Below, piece after piece: positions 5,631 through 12,872 of a stretch of 12,965 nucleotides of DNA. A program made the position numbers and the translations under genes. The first letter of the stretch is position 1; each line of letters begins with the position of its first letter. Location of the stretch: the NCBI GenBank assembly GCA_964583095.1, contig CAZOVB010000091.1, forward strand, positions 1 through 12,965, in the 5' to 3' direction. The notes under the pieces are model-generated. The model was not told where the DNA came from and did no database searches. It saw only the letters and a list, made by a program, of their open reading frames with translations. This DNA comes from CAZOVB01 sp964583095. GTDB taxonomy: Bacteria > Planctomycetota > Phycisphaerae > SM23-33.

Positions 5631-6344
5631 GTGGGAAATTTGCTCGCACTGGCATCGACCGAGTGGGGGGCGATCATTGTCGCCTCCCTGTCCGCAGCGT
5701 TTGCTGCGTGGGTGAAGTACGCGCAGTGGAAGGGCGAGCACGATGACCGCGAAGAGGATCGCGACACGCATCAGCGTGTCGAGTTTTACAGCCAGCTCGT
5801 GAACGAGTGCAAGCAATTGCGTAACGACAACCAGGTCATGCGCGCGAAGCTGAGCGAGCTGGAAACCGCGGTCGACCAACTGCGTCGCGAACTGGAGTTC
5901 TACGAACGCAACCATTTGGCGCAAGAGGCTCGCGAAATGATTGCGTCGCTCTTTGACGTCGGTATGCCGCGGCCTGCTTGGCTGCACGACCTAGCCAGCA
6001 ACCAGTGGTATTTGAACGAAGCCTACAGCCGAGATTTTAACGTCCCCCGACGCAGTTTTTGGCACGGCATCAACATTTTCGGCCGCTATGACGTCGACGA
6101 TGCGATTCGATACGCGTCGCACGATCAGCAGGTGGTCGACACCGGCACAACGATCGAGTTCCGCGAACGCATGCGCCGGGATATCCTGGACCCGGAATGC
6201 GAGGAAGTGGTGGTCGGGCGCTTTCGCAAAACCCCGATTGTCATCAACGACCGGCCGTACGTGTTCGGCCAACTGCTTGAATACATTGGCCCTGAACCGG
6301 AGGAAATCGATGCTTACCGCAAGCGAACTGAAGACGAAGATTGA
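5631..6344 (+). CDS. Membrane-anchored coiled-coil protein with PAS-like domain
   Basis: The product has 237 residues, starting at GTG 5631, 17 bases after the preceding stop; the Shine-Dalgarno sequence is weak. Residues 9-30 form a membrane helix (WGAIIVASLSAAFAAWVKY). Residues 45-96 are a charged coiled coil (QLVNECKQLRNDNQVMRAKLSELETAVDQLRREL in pieces). Residues 112-220 read like a PAS domain: PAWLHDLASNQWYLNEAY, then FNVPRRSFWHGINIF, a helix, VVDTGTTIEF, and GRFRKTPIVINDRPYVFGQLLEYIG, which parallels the PAS pattern of a Pro-Ile strand, turn and final strand. No kinase, cyclase or other output domain follows. The protein could sense a ligand or serve as a dimerising membrane scaffold. 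PAS assignment is by pattern, not by search. Confidence 0.7.
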   Translation: MGNLLALASTEWGAIIVASLSAAFAAWVKYAQWKGEHDDREEDRDTHQRVEFYSQLVNECKQLRNDNQVMRAKLSELETAVDQLRRELEFYERNHLAQEAREMIASLFDVGMPRPAWLHDLASNQWYLNEAYSRDFNVPRRSFWHGINIFGRYDVDDAIRYASHDQQVVDTGTTIEFRERMRRDILDPECEEVVVGRFRKTPIVINDRPYVFGQLLEYIGPEPEEIDAYRKRTEDED

Positions 6345-7317
6345 CCAAACCGCAAAGGTCATTCACGACTGGCAAGAAGCTGATGAACCGATGGTGATGT
6401 TCCGCGGCATCTTGACCAAAGCGATCGACGATGCGGTCGTGGACGCGGTGCTGGACCTGCAGGAATTTTGCCGCGTCGTCGAAGCCGACCAGGAAGCGCA
6501 GCGGTTGATTCTCAAGGTCGACGAATTCCACAGGGAATGGGAATCGTGGTCGCACTCGGTGGAAACCGCGACGGGCGAATCACACCCCAACGGCACCCAC
6601 GCGATGTGGATTGCCTGGGCCGACGTCCTGCAATCCCGCGATGTGCCCGAGCGACGGAAGCCGGAAGATATTCGCACGCTGATTGGCCAAGAGGTCGGCG
6701 ACACGCAAATTGCGAAAATCTACGGATGGAAAGACGCGGACGGTCGGTGGGACGTGCGGCGGGTCGCTGAGGAGAAACGCGAGCCCGGAAAGCACTACAA
6801 CCCGGAAAAATGGCAGCATCCGATGGAGGTTGCTGAGCGGGAGCAGGTTGCGCGGGCTTGGGAAAATCGCGTGGCGCGTGTCCGCGATGTGGGCGTTCCA
6901 CAGCCGCAGGCGACGGCGGCCCCAGAATCGATCGAGGAACTGCTGCGGCAGGGGGTCGGCAGCGAGCAGGCGGCCCGCATGAAGCAGATCAGCGTGCAAG
7001 AGGTCCGCGCGGAAGCGGCACGCCTGGGCATTCCCGTCGATTCGGAGTACGTACCGATGGTGTCGCCGCACGACCAAATGGAAGCGATGCGACGCAAGGA
7101 GGCGAAGCAGAACGCAGAATTGGCGGCACAGATGCAATCGCAGGCACCGCAGCCCGACGCAGACACCGCCGAAATGGTCACGCAAGTCCTGGAGCGGCAC
7201 TTGGACGACCAGCGCCCCGGCGAAATTGCCAAGGCACTGAAGGATCGCTGGCCGGAACTGTCGGCGCAGAAAGTGTCAGCGATCATCAAAGAGGCGGAGG
7301 CGGCTCCAGCAAGCTAG
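6310..7317 (+). CDS. Protein with three helix-turn-helix-like segments
   Basis: The product has 335 residues. ATG 6310 has GGAGG six bases upstream and overlaps the end of the PAS-like gene by 35 bases; the longer upstream frame is a shadow. The N-terminal 90 residues are helical. Three segments look like helix-turn-helix folds: about 118-155 (IGQEVGDTQIAKIYGW then GRWDVRRVAEE), 207-240 (SIEELLRQGVGSEQAARM then SVQEVRAEAARLGI) and 286-328 (ending PGEIAKALKDRWPELS-AQKVSAII). A Gln/Ala-rich linker separates the last two. It lies directly before the small terminase, so a DNA-binding packaging factor, transcription regulator or primase-like accessory are candidates. I do not recognise the family. 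Confidence 0.7.
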   Translation: MLTASELKTKIDQTAKVIHDWQEADEPMVMFRGILTKAIDDAVVDAVLDLQEFCRVVEADQEAQRLILKVDEFHREWESWSHSVETATGESHPNGTHAMWIAWADVLQSRDVPERRKPEDIRTLIGQEVGDTQIAKIYGWKDADGRWDVRRVAEEKREPGKHYNPEKWQHPMEVAEREQVARAWENRVARVRDVGVPQPQATAAPESIEELLRQGVGSEQAARMKQISVQEVRAEAARLGIPVDSEYVPMVSPHDQMEAMRRKEAKQNAELAAQMQSQAPQPDADTAEMVTQVLERHLDDQRPGEIAKALKDRWPELSAQKVSAIIKEAEAAPAS

Positions 7318-7323
7318 GCGGCG

Positions 7324-7962
7324 ATGACGAACAAAAAGGCACCCGGCAGCGGCAACGGACCCGACGACCGATCGCGTGCGGCGCTGCAGGAGCGGCTGCA
7401 CCGCGTGGCGAGGCTGTACCTGCACGGCAAGACGCAGCAGGAAATCGCCGAAGAGGTCGGCGTCCACCGCCGCACGATCATCCGCGACATGAAGCGGATC
7501 CGCAAAATCTGGCAGCGGAGCGCCGCGAAGTCGTACCAGTCGCACATCGACCACCAATTGGCACGGCTGGACGAAATCGAGCGCAACGCGTGGCTGGGCT
7601 GGGAACGGTCGCTCGGTGACGCCTTTGAGTGGATGGACGAAGAGACCACCAACGCCGACGGCGGCGGGACGCGAAGCCAGAAGAAACGCAAGCAGATGCT
7701 GGGCAACGCGTCATTCCTGAAGATTGCCGCCGATGCGGTGCAGCAGCGGTCGCAGCTGCTGGGCTTGATGGACGAAGACGCTCGTAACGCGGCGATCGAC
7801 GAGGTCAGCCGAAACGCTGAAGTCGTGTCGATCGTCATCGAGGACCGCGAGGAAGCGGATCAGTGGAACGAACTGTCGCTGCAGCAGTTCCGGCAGGGAT
7901 TGGCAACCGTGGCGGCCGGGCCCGAGGAACCGCCTGAAGCCGAGGCGAGCGATGGCGGTTAA
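7324..7962 (+). CDS. terS: Probable terminase small subunit (TerS)
   Basis: The product has 212 residues, starting at ATG 7324 six bases after the previous stop. Residues 24-58 hold a helix-turn-helix, GKTQQEIAEEVGVHRRTIIRDM, close to the HTH of phage small terminases and sigma-like regulators. A long central helical region follows (HIDHQLARLDEIERNAW and SFLKIAADAVQQRSQLLGL), the usual oligomerisation part of TerS, then an acidic tail. TerS binds the packaging site on phage DNA and hands it to TerL. Its end overlaps the TerL start by 11 bases, which strongly supports the role. A transcription regulator is the less likely alternative. Confidence 0.8.
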   Translation: MTNKKAPGSGNGPDDRSRAALQERLHRVARLYLHGKTQQEIAEEVGVHRRTIIRDMKRIRKIWQRSAAKSYQSHIDHQLARLDEIERNAWLGWERSLGDAFEWMDEETTNADGGGTRSQKKRKQMLGNASFLKIAADAVQQRSQLLGLMDEDARNAAIDEVSRNAEVVSIVIEDREEADQWNELSLQQFRQGLATVAAGPEEPPEAEASDGG

Positions 7963-9385
7963 AGCAATTCGACCAGTACCGATCTATCGCAAGCAGGCCG
8001 ACTTTGTGAACAGCAAGGCGTGGCTGTCGGGGTTCGTCGGCGGCCGCGGTACCGGCAAAACGTGGGTCGGCAGCTACACGATCCAGCAGCGAGCACGCGG
8101 CGGCGATCCCTGGATGTGTGTCAGCCCCGACGCTGGGGTCGTGCACGAAACGACGCTACCCACGTTCATCGAGGTCGCAGAAAAGACCGGCCGCTACGTG
8201 CGCGATGTAAAAAGCCCTTACCCGCGGGTCTGGTGGCGGACGCGCGACGGCGGCATCGCGTCGATCGTCTTCCGCTCGGGCGAGGTGCCAAGCAAGCTGC
8301 GTGGGCCGTCGAAGGCCGGACTGTGGATCGACGAAGCGAGTGTCGTCAGCAAAGAAGCCTACGACGTCGCCATCGCCACGCTGCGCTGGAAAGGCGAAAT
8401 GGGACCATGCACCCTGACCTTCACGCCCAAGGGCCGCGCTCATTGGACGTTCGAGGAGTTTTTCACGCCGGTCGGAGTCGACGCCCAGGGAGAGCCGATG
8501 GTCGGCAACGATGGTGCCGCCACTGGCGGGCTGGAGTGGATTAGCGGCCGGCCCTACCAATGCAAGCCCGATACGGCGCTGATCCGGGCGCACACGCTCG
8601 AAAACCCGTTCCTGCCAGCCCGGTTCTTTGAGATCCTGCGCCAGCGGTATTCGACCACGCTGGCTGAGCAGGAGCTAGGCGGCGAATTCGTAGATATCGC
8701 GGGGCTGATGTTCCGCCGGGAATACTTCGTGCCGGTCGATTCCGCCCCGCGGGATGCGCGGCGAGTGCGGTATTGGGACCGCGCTGCCACGCCGGGCAGC
8801 GGCTGCTACACAGCCGGGGTATTGATGGCCATGGATCGCCGCGGTGTCGTGTACGTGGAGGACGTGGTGCGTGGCCAGTGGTCCTACCACGAACGGAACA
8901 CGGTGATGCTGCAGACCGCCATTTCCGACGGCCGCAAATACGGAAACGAAGTGGTCATCTACACGGAGCAGGAAGGCGGGTCGGCCGGAAAGGAAGTCTC
9001 GCAGCAGCTGGTCACGCACCTGCAAGGGTTTCCGATCTACATCGACATCGTCGGCGGCCAAGCCTCGCGAAAAGTCGACGGCCAAGAACTCCCGGGCCCG
9101 GCCAAGGTGGTGCGAGCGCGGCCGCTGGAGGCACAAGCCCAGGCGGGAAATGTGCGGATTGTTCGCGGTGCATGGATGCAGGATTTCCTGGACGAACTGT
9201 GCGCATTCCCCGAATACACTTACGCTGACCAGGTCGACGCAGCCAGCGGAGCGTACAACAAGCTCGCCAAATTCCCCACCCACGACGAAGTCGCAGAAAA
9301 GACCCGCGTCGAAGCAGCGACCGAACGGTTCGGCGCAACGCTGGCGCTTGAAAAGGCGCGAGAGCGCCGCAGGAACCGGAGGTAA
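7952..9385 (+). CDS. terL: Terminase large subunit (TerL)
   Basis: The product has 477 residues. It is the ATP-driven DNA-packaging motor and nuclease that cuts concatemers and fills the prohead through the portal. Walker A is GGRGTGKT at 30-37 and Walker B is LWIDEAS with D127 and E128. The coupling motif region is LTFTPKG (155-161). The C-terminal RNase H-like nuclease begins RYWDRAAT (D276), continues YVEDVVRGQWSYHE and YTEQEGGS, and ends YADQVDAAS with D426/D429 as the last metal ligands. Length and motif order are normal for the family, with no sign of truncation. The start ATG 7952 lies inside the end of terS (11-base overlap). Confidence 0.95.
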   Translation: MAVKAIRPVPIYRKQADFVNSKAWLSGFVGGRGTGKTWVGSYTIQQRARGGDPWMCVSPDAGVVHETTLPTFIEVAEKTGRYVRDVKSPYPRVWWRTRDGGIASIVFRSGEVPSKLRGPSKAGLWIDEASVVSKEAYDVAIATLRWKGEMGPCTLTFTPKGRAHWTFEEFFTPVGVDAQGEPMVGNDGAATGGLEWISGRPYQCKPDTALIRAHTLENPFLPARFFEILRQRYSTTLAEQELGGEFVDIAGLMFRREYFVPVDSAPRDARRVRYWDRAATPGSGCYTAGVLMAMDRRGVVYVEDVVRGQWSYHERNTVMLQTAISDGRKYGNEVVIYTEQEGGSAGKEVSQQLVTHLQGFPIYIDIVGGQASRKVDGQELPGPAKVVRARPLEAQAQAGNVRIVRGAWMQDFLDELCAFPEYTYADQVDAASGAYNKLAKFPTHDEVAEKTRVEAATERFGATLALEKARERRRNRR

Positions 9386-9389
9386 TCCG

Positions 9390-10008
9390 ATGAAGCTGAA
9401 CGTGTACCATCGCCCCGATGCGGTCGACGGAGTCGGGTACGTCATCGATCACGCAGGCCGCCAGCAACATTCCGTCAGCTGGCCCGATCGGCCTGCCGAA
9501 CGCTTCAAAACCGACGAACTACGCGACCACGGCATCACCGTCGACGCAGCCACCGCGACCTGCCTGCCGCGTTGCAGTGACGACGACGCGGTGCCAAAGC
9601 CCGCTGTCACCAATCAAGACGGAAAGCCGGCCGTTACCNNNNNNNNNNNNNNNNNNNNNNNNNNNNNNNNNNNNNNNNNNNNNNNNNNNNNNNNNNNNNN
9701 NNNNNNNNNNNNNNNNNNNNNNNNNNNNNNNNNNNNNNACCAATCAAGACGGAAAGCCGGCCGTTACCGTCGATCGCAAAACCATTGAACCGGCACCAAC
9801 GGAACCGGACGCCGCAGTCACCACCGACGAGGAAGACTCGGATGGCCCCGACTTGGACGCGTCGGAAAGCGAGGCGGAAAACATCCGCCGGTACCTGCGG
9901 GCCTACCCAGACGCGGAAAACGGACAAGTCATTGACGCCCTGGATAAGGCCGGCATCGAAATCCAGTCGTCCCAGGTCAATCGCCAGCGCAAGAAGCTGC
10001 AGGGATAA
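9390..10008 (+). CDS. Small linker protein with C-terminal HTH-like segment, split by an assembly gap
   Basis: ATG 9390 lies four bases after the TerL stop, with GGAGG at 9378-9382. The N-terminal 65 residues read MKLNVYHRPDAVDGVGYVID and so on, a small beta-rich domain (FKTDELRDHGITV). A KPAVTNQDGKPAVT stretch then runs into 100 N. Removing the N run plus one 30-base duplicate restores one frame of about 162 residues. After an acidic, proline/threonine-rich linker the C-terminus (NIRRYLRAYPDAENGQVIDAL then GIEIQSSQVNRQRKKL) looks like a small helix-turn-helix, similar in plan to the last segment of the protein encoded at 6310. The position between TerL and the head genes suggests a packaging or head accessory role. 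The function is unknown. Confidence 0.65.
9639..9738. other. 100-N assembly gap with 30-base duplicate flanks
   Basis: Bases 9609-9638 equal 9739-9768, flush with both ends of the N run. The duplicate is one 27-base unit encoding NQDGKPAVT plus a preceding ACC, and a diverged KPAVT copy stands just upstream. A collapsed in-frame tandem repeat is therefore possible, besides a simple contig overlap. Confidence 0.9.
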
Positions 10009-10010
10009 CC

Positions 10011-10895
10011 GTGTCAAGTCTGTTTGGCCTCGCACGCAAAGCCAGCGAATACGTCCGCAGCCGGGCGTCGCGAGCGGTGCGCGATGCAGACAGGGCGAGC
10101 GAGCGACGCGCGACCTCCAGCTACGTCGCTGGCCGGCGGTCGCTATTCGATTCGATGCGTCGCTTCATCTTTGGTCGCCCCGCGGGCGAACCGCCGGGAG
10201 ACGAACCGACCCAACCGGGCCCGCCGCCGATTGTGCCTGGGGCTCGTCGCGGGGGGCCGCCCGGCACGCAACCACCACGTGGCGGACAGCGGGGAATCAC
10301 GCCTCCGCTGCCACCGCCACCACGGCCGCCGATCGGTGGGACCGACGATGGCGACGACGGGTTTGACGATGTGCAGTTGCTTGGCCGCGACGCCGGCTAC
10401 GACGTGGCCGACTTCGAAGCGGTCATGGATAGCCTTCGGAAAACGCCCGGCAGCAGCAACGTCTACGGATACTACTTTGAGCGGGAAAGCCGCCGCGTCG
10501 GCATCCTGTACGTGACGTTCAAGGCGGAGATCGGCGGCGAACGCCCAAACGCACCGGGCCAAACCTACGCCTATTACGACGTTCCGGTCCGCAAGCATCA
10601 CGAGTTCCAGCAAGCTGCGGCATCGTCGGCCGGCGGTGCCGTTTGGGATTATTTGCGGATCCGCGGCACCGTCTGGGGCCACCAGCACCAGTACCGGCTG
10701 GTGCAGTCGCACGGCGATTATGTGCCAAGAAAAGCTACCCCACGAGGCTACCGCACCCGTAACCTGCCGGCATTGGGCGTGGGACGCCGCGAGTACCGAC
10801 GCAGTACGCTACCAGAGCGGCTGTTCTATCCACCCAACCGCGGCGGACCGAACCGCGGCGACCCCAACCGAGGCGACCCGGACCGCGGCGTGTAA
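10011..10895 (+). CDS. KTSC-domain protein with proline-rich linker and PNRGD repeats
   Basis: The product has 294 residues, starting at GTG 10011 two bases after the preceding stop. Residues 1-55 are basic and helical (RKASEYVRSRASRAVRDADRA in pieces). Residues 56-110 are a Pro/Gly-rich low-complexity linker (PPLPPPPRPP) followed by an Asp-rich patch. Residues 148-222 match the KTSC domain plan: SSNVYGYYFERESRRVGILYV, TF, then YAYYDVPVRKHHEFQQAAASSAG and VWDYLRIRGT. KTSC domains occur in many phage and bacterial proteins without a fixed function. The C-terminus is a short tandem repeat of PNRGD-type units (275-293). It lies between terminase and portal, so a head-assembly or ejected protein is plausible. 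Confidence 0.75.
   Translation: MSSLFGLARKASEYVRSRASRAVRDADRASERRATSSYVAGRRSLFDSMRRFIFGRPAGEPPGDEPTQPGPPPIVPGARRGGPPGTQPPRGGQRGITPPLPPPPRPPIGGTDDGDDGFDDVQLLGRDAGYDVADFEAVMDSLRKTPGSSNVYGYYFERESRRVGILYVTFKAEIGGERPNAPGQTYAYYDVPVRKHHEFQQAAASSAGGAVWDYLRIRGTVWGHQHQYRLVQSHGDYVPRKATPRGYRTRNLPALGVGRREYRRSTLPERLFYPPNRGGPNRGDPNRGDPDRGV
10833..10889 (+). repeat. 15-base coding repeat (PNRGD units)
   Basis: Nearly four units of a 15-base pattern encode PNRGG, PNRGD, PNRGD, PDRG at the C-terminus of the KTSC protein. Third-base differences show the units are not freshly duplicated. Confidence 0.7.
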
Positions 10896-10966
10896 CTGGA
10901 AAATTCCTGCACCACCCGCTACCATGGCCCACTGAGTGAGGACCGCGACGACCGCCCCGTCGCAAG

Positions 10967-11007
10967 GCCCCCGCGTCGTTCACTCCGTGCGGCGCGGGGG
11001 CATCTTT
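10967..11007 (+). terminator. GC-rich hairpin before the portal gene, possible weak terminator
   Basis: GCCCCCGCG at 10967-10975 and CGCGGGGGC at 10993-11001 are a perfect 9-base inverted repeat with a 17-base loop. Only a short T-run (ATCTTT) follows, so termination may be partial. It could instead be an RNA processing or stability element that changes expression between the packaging and head genes. Confidence 0.5.
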
Positions 11008-11030
11008 CAACGGCTGCCGAGACCCGGGGC

Positions 11031-11049
11031 CCGAATTCCGCTAATTCGG
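11031..11049 (+). promoter_or_regulatory. 7-bp inverted repeat six bases before the portal start
   Basis: CCGAATT (11031-11037) and AATTCGG (11043-11049) form a perfect stem with a 5-base CCGCT loop, ending six bases before ATG 11056 where a Shine-Dalgarno sequence would be expected. No purine-rich binding site is visible there. It may control translation of the portal as an RNA stem, or be a DNA operator. Confidence 0.45.
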
Positions 11050-11055
11050 TGCTCT

Positions 11056-12594
11056 ATGGAACGTCCGCAGCGATTGCCGGCACGCATGATCCAGTCGGCC
11101 ATGGTCGACCCCGCGGCCGGAACGCACGCACCGCCGAACTACGGCCGCGAAGTGCTGGGCCACGTCCACACCATCAACGGCCGATTCGGCATCGCGTCGC
11201 ATTCGTACCTCAACATGGACGAAGCGCTACGCGATAGCGCGACCAATGCCGATCGGATGCGCACCGACTGCGCCATCATGGAATGTGTGGAGGCTCGCCA
11301 GCGGGCCGTCGCATTGCTGCCGTGGCACATCGAAGGCGAAGACGACAAAGATCCGCGGACGCAGGAGTTGGTCTCGGAAGTTTCCGCAATCCTGCAAGAA
11401 ACGCCGCGGTTTACGGAGTTGCGGAGGTCGTTGCTGGATGCGGTGTGGTACGGGCGGGCGGGCATCGCCAACCAATTCGCCACCACGCCGGTGCGCGGGA
11501 AATGGCGCACGGTGGTCGGCCACTGGGAACCGCGGCACGGGGACAAGCTGGTCTTCCGTTTCGACAGCGGCGACCGCATGGTCGACCCGAATCAGATTGG
11601 CATCCGCGTGTCAGCCGCCTTTCGGCGCGACTGGGGCCGTCGAAACGGCTTTGGCCAGCAAAAAATCATGGCGACCGAGATGGGCCTGGTGTATTGGCTG
11701 GATCAGTGGGAGCGACAGACTATGTGCGTACACAAGCACATGGTAGAGGACGCACCGTTTCACGATCCACGATCGGCCGGCCGCATCCATGGCATCGGCA
11801 TCCGCGACCGCATCTACTGGACGTGGTATGCCATGGTGGAATGCCTCCAGCGGGTCATCGAATACTTGGACCGCGCGGCATTTGGCGTCGAAGTCTGGCC
11901 CTACCAGGCCGGCAACAACGTGCAGAAGCAACGCACCGAAGAAGCGGCCAAGATGGCGATGAGCGGCGGGCGAACGGTCATTTTAGCGCCGATCCCTCAA
12001 GGCGAAGACGCGCAACTGTACATGCCGCAGCTAATCGAACCGGGGCTCGGCGGCGTGTCCCAGACCATGGAAATCATCCGGACGTTTTTCGGGCATAAGA
12101 TCAAGCGATACATCCTCGGCCAGACGCTTTCAAGCGAAGCCGACGCGACCGGGCTAGGCAGCGGCGTCGCCGACGCGCACCTGGCGACCTTCGCCGATAT
12201 TTTGGCGTACGACGCCAGAAATCTTGAGGAGACGCTGACGACCGACCTGCTGCGAGTCCTGCAGCACTGGAACTTCCGCGGCACCGCAGCCCAGCACTGC
12301 AAGCTGCAATTCCGGATCGACACCGAGAGCGACAACGTCCAGGAGCGGCTGCAGGCGCTCAAAAACTCGTGGGAAATGGGGCTCCGGCTGAAGGCGGATG
12401 AGGTCTACAAGCTGCTCGGGACCGCGAAACCGGACGCCGAAGACGAAGTGCTGGAAAACCCGCAAATCGCCGCAGCGAGCCAAGCGGCCGCCAACGACGG
12501 CGTCATGCCACATCCCAGCGGTGGCGGCGTGCTGGACCCCGAGGCATTTGCGAAATCGTTTATGCAAAACATGGCACAAGGGAGGGCCGCGTGA
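11056..12594 (+). CDS. Phage portal protein, Mu gp29-like (DUF935)
   Basis: The product has about 512 residues, the usual size of this family. The portal is the dodecameric ring at one head vertex through which TerL pumps DNA and to which the tail attaches. Typical features are the N-terminal MDEALRDSATNADRMRTDCAIMECVEARQRAVALLPW in pieces, the central WTWYAMVECLQRVIEYLDRAAFG helix region, and near residues 353-395 ILGQTLSSE...GSGVADAH...LAYDARNLEETL, the most recognisable DUF935 block. ATG 11056 is preferred. The frame is open back to GTG 10936, but that stretch contains the two hairpins and has shadow-like composition. Shine-Dalgarno support is poor for both starts. The C-terminus is Ala/Gly-rich, and the stop shares one base with the next ATG. 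Confidence 0.85.
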   Translation: MERPQRLPARMIQSAMVDPAAGTHAPPNYGREVLGHVHTINGRFGIASHSYLNMDEALRDSATNADRMRTDCAIMECVEARQRAVALLPWHIEGEDDKDPRTQELVSEVSAILQETPRFTELRRSLLDAVWYGRAGIANQFATTPVRGKWRTVVGHWEPRHGDKLVFRFDSGDRMVDPNQIGIRVSAAFRRDWGRRNGFGQQKIMATEMGLVYWLDQWERQTMCVHKHMVEDAPFHDPRSAGRIHGIGIRDRIYWTWYAMVECLQRVIEYLDRAAFGVEVWPYQAGNNVQKQRTEEAAKMAMSGGRTVILAPIPQGEDAQLYMPQLIEPGLGGVSQTMEIIRTFFGHKIKRYILGQTLSSEADATGLGSGVADAHLATFADILAYDARNLEETLTTDLLRVLQHWNFRGTAAQHCKLQFRIDTESDNVQERLQALKNSWEMGLRLKADEVYKLLGTAKPDAEDEVLENPQIAAASQAAANDGVMPHPSGGGVLDPEAFAKSFMQNMAQGRAA

Positions 12595-12872
12595 TGGCAG
12601 TGAAAGCAGTAGACAACGGATCGGGTGCCGGAGAGCTAGGCACGTACCTGCCACCCAATGCGTGCGATTGTTGGGTGACCGTCGTGCTGTCGGCAGGCAC
12701 CGTGACCCTAAAACGCGTCGTCGACGACGACGGCACCGACCGCACGGCCGAAATTCAAGACGGGGAGTTTACTGGCAGCGAGTGCCGATTGCTCCGCATG
12801 CCAAAAGCCGAAGTGTCGATCCATGGCGACGCCAGTGCCGCCGATGTCTACGTGTTTTTTGAGCCGTTGTAA
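12594..12872 (+). CDS. Small beta-rich protein of unknown function
   Basis: The product has 92 residues. ATG 12594 shares a base with the portal stop (TGATG), and GGAGGG at 12581-12586 lies seven bases upstream; a GTG three bases earlier is too close to the ribosome site. The sequence alternates short hydrophobic strands with Gly/Asp turns (CWVTVVLSAGTVTLKRVV, AEVSIHGDASAADVYVFFEPL) and has no signal or membrane helix. It looks like a compact all-beta structural protein, such as a head decoration, fibre or connector component, but no family is recognised. Confidence 0.75.
   Translation: MAVKAVDNGSGAGELGTYLPPNACDCWVTVVLSAGTVTLKRVVDDDGTDRTAEIQDGEFTGSECRLLRMPKAEVSIHGDASAADVYVFFEPL

Noticed and set aside
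5631..6344. Two-component sensor kinase
   Set aside because: A PAS-like fold is present, but no His-kinase, receiver or other output domain follows.
10936..11055. N-terminal extension of the portal from GTG 10936
   Set aside because: The 40 added residues are Arg/Pro-rich, contain both hairpins and do not resemble portal N-termini. Kept as a less likely alternative.
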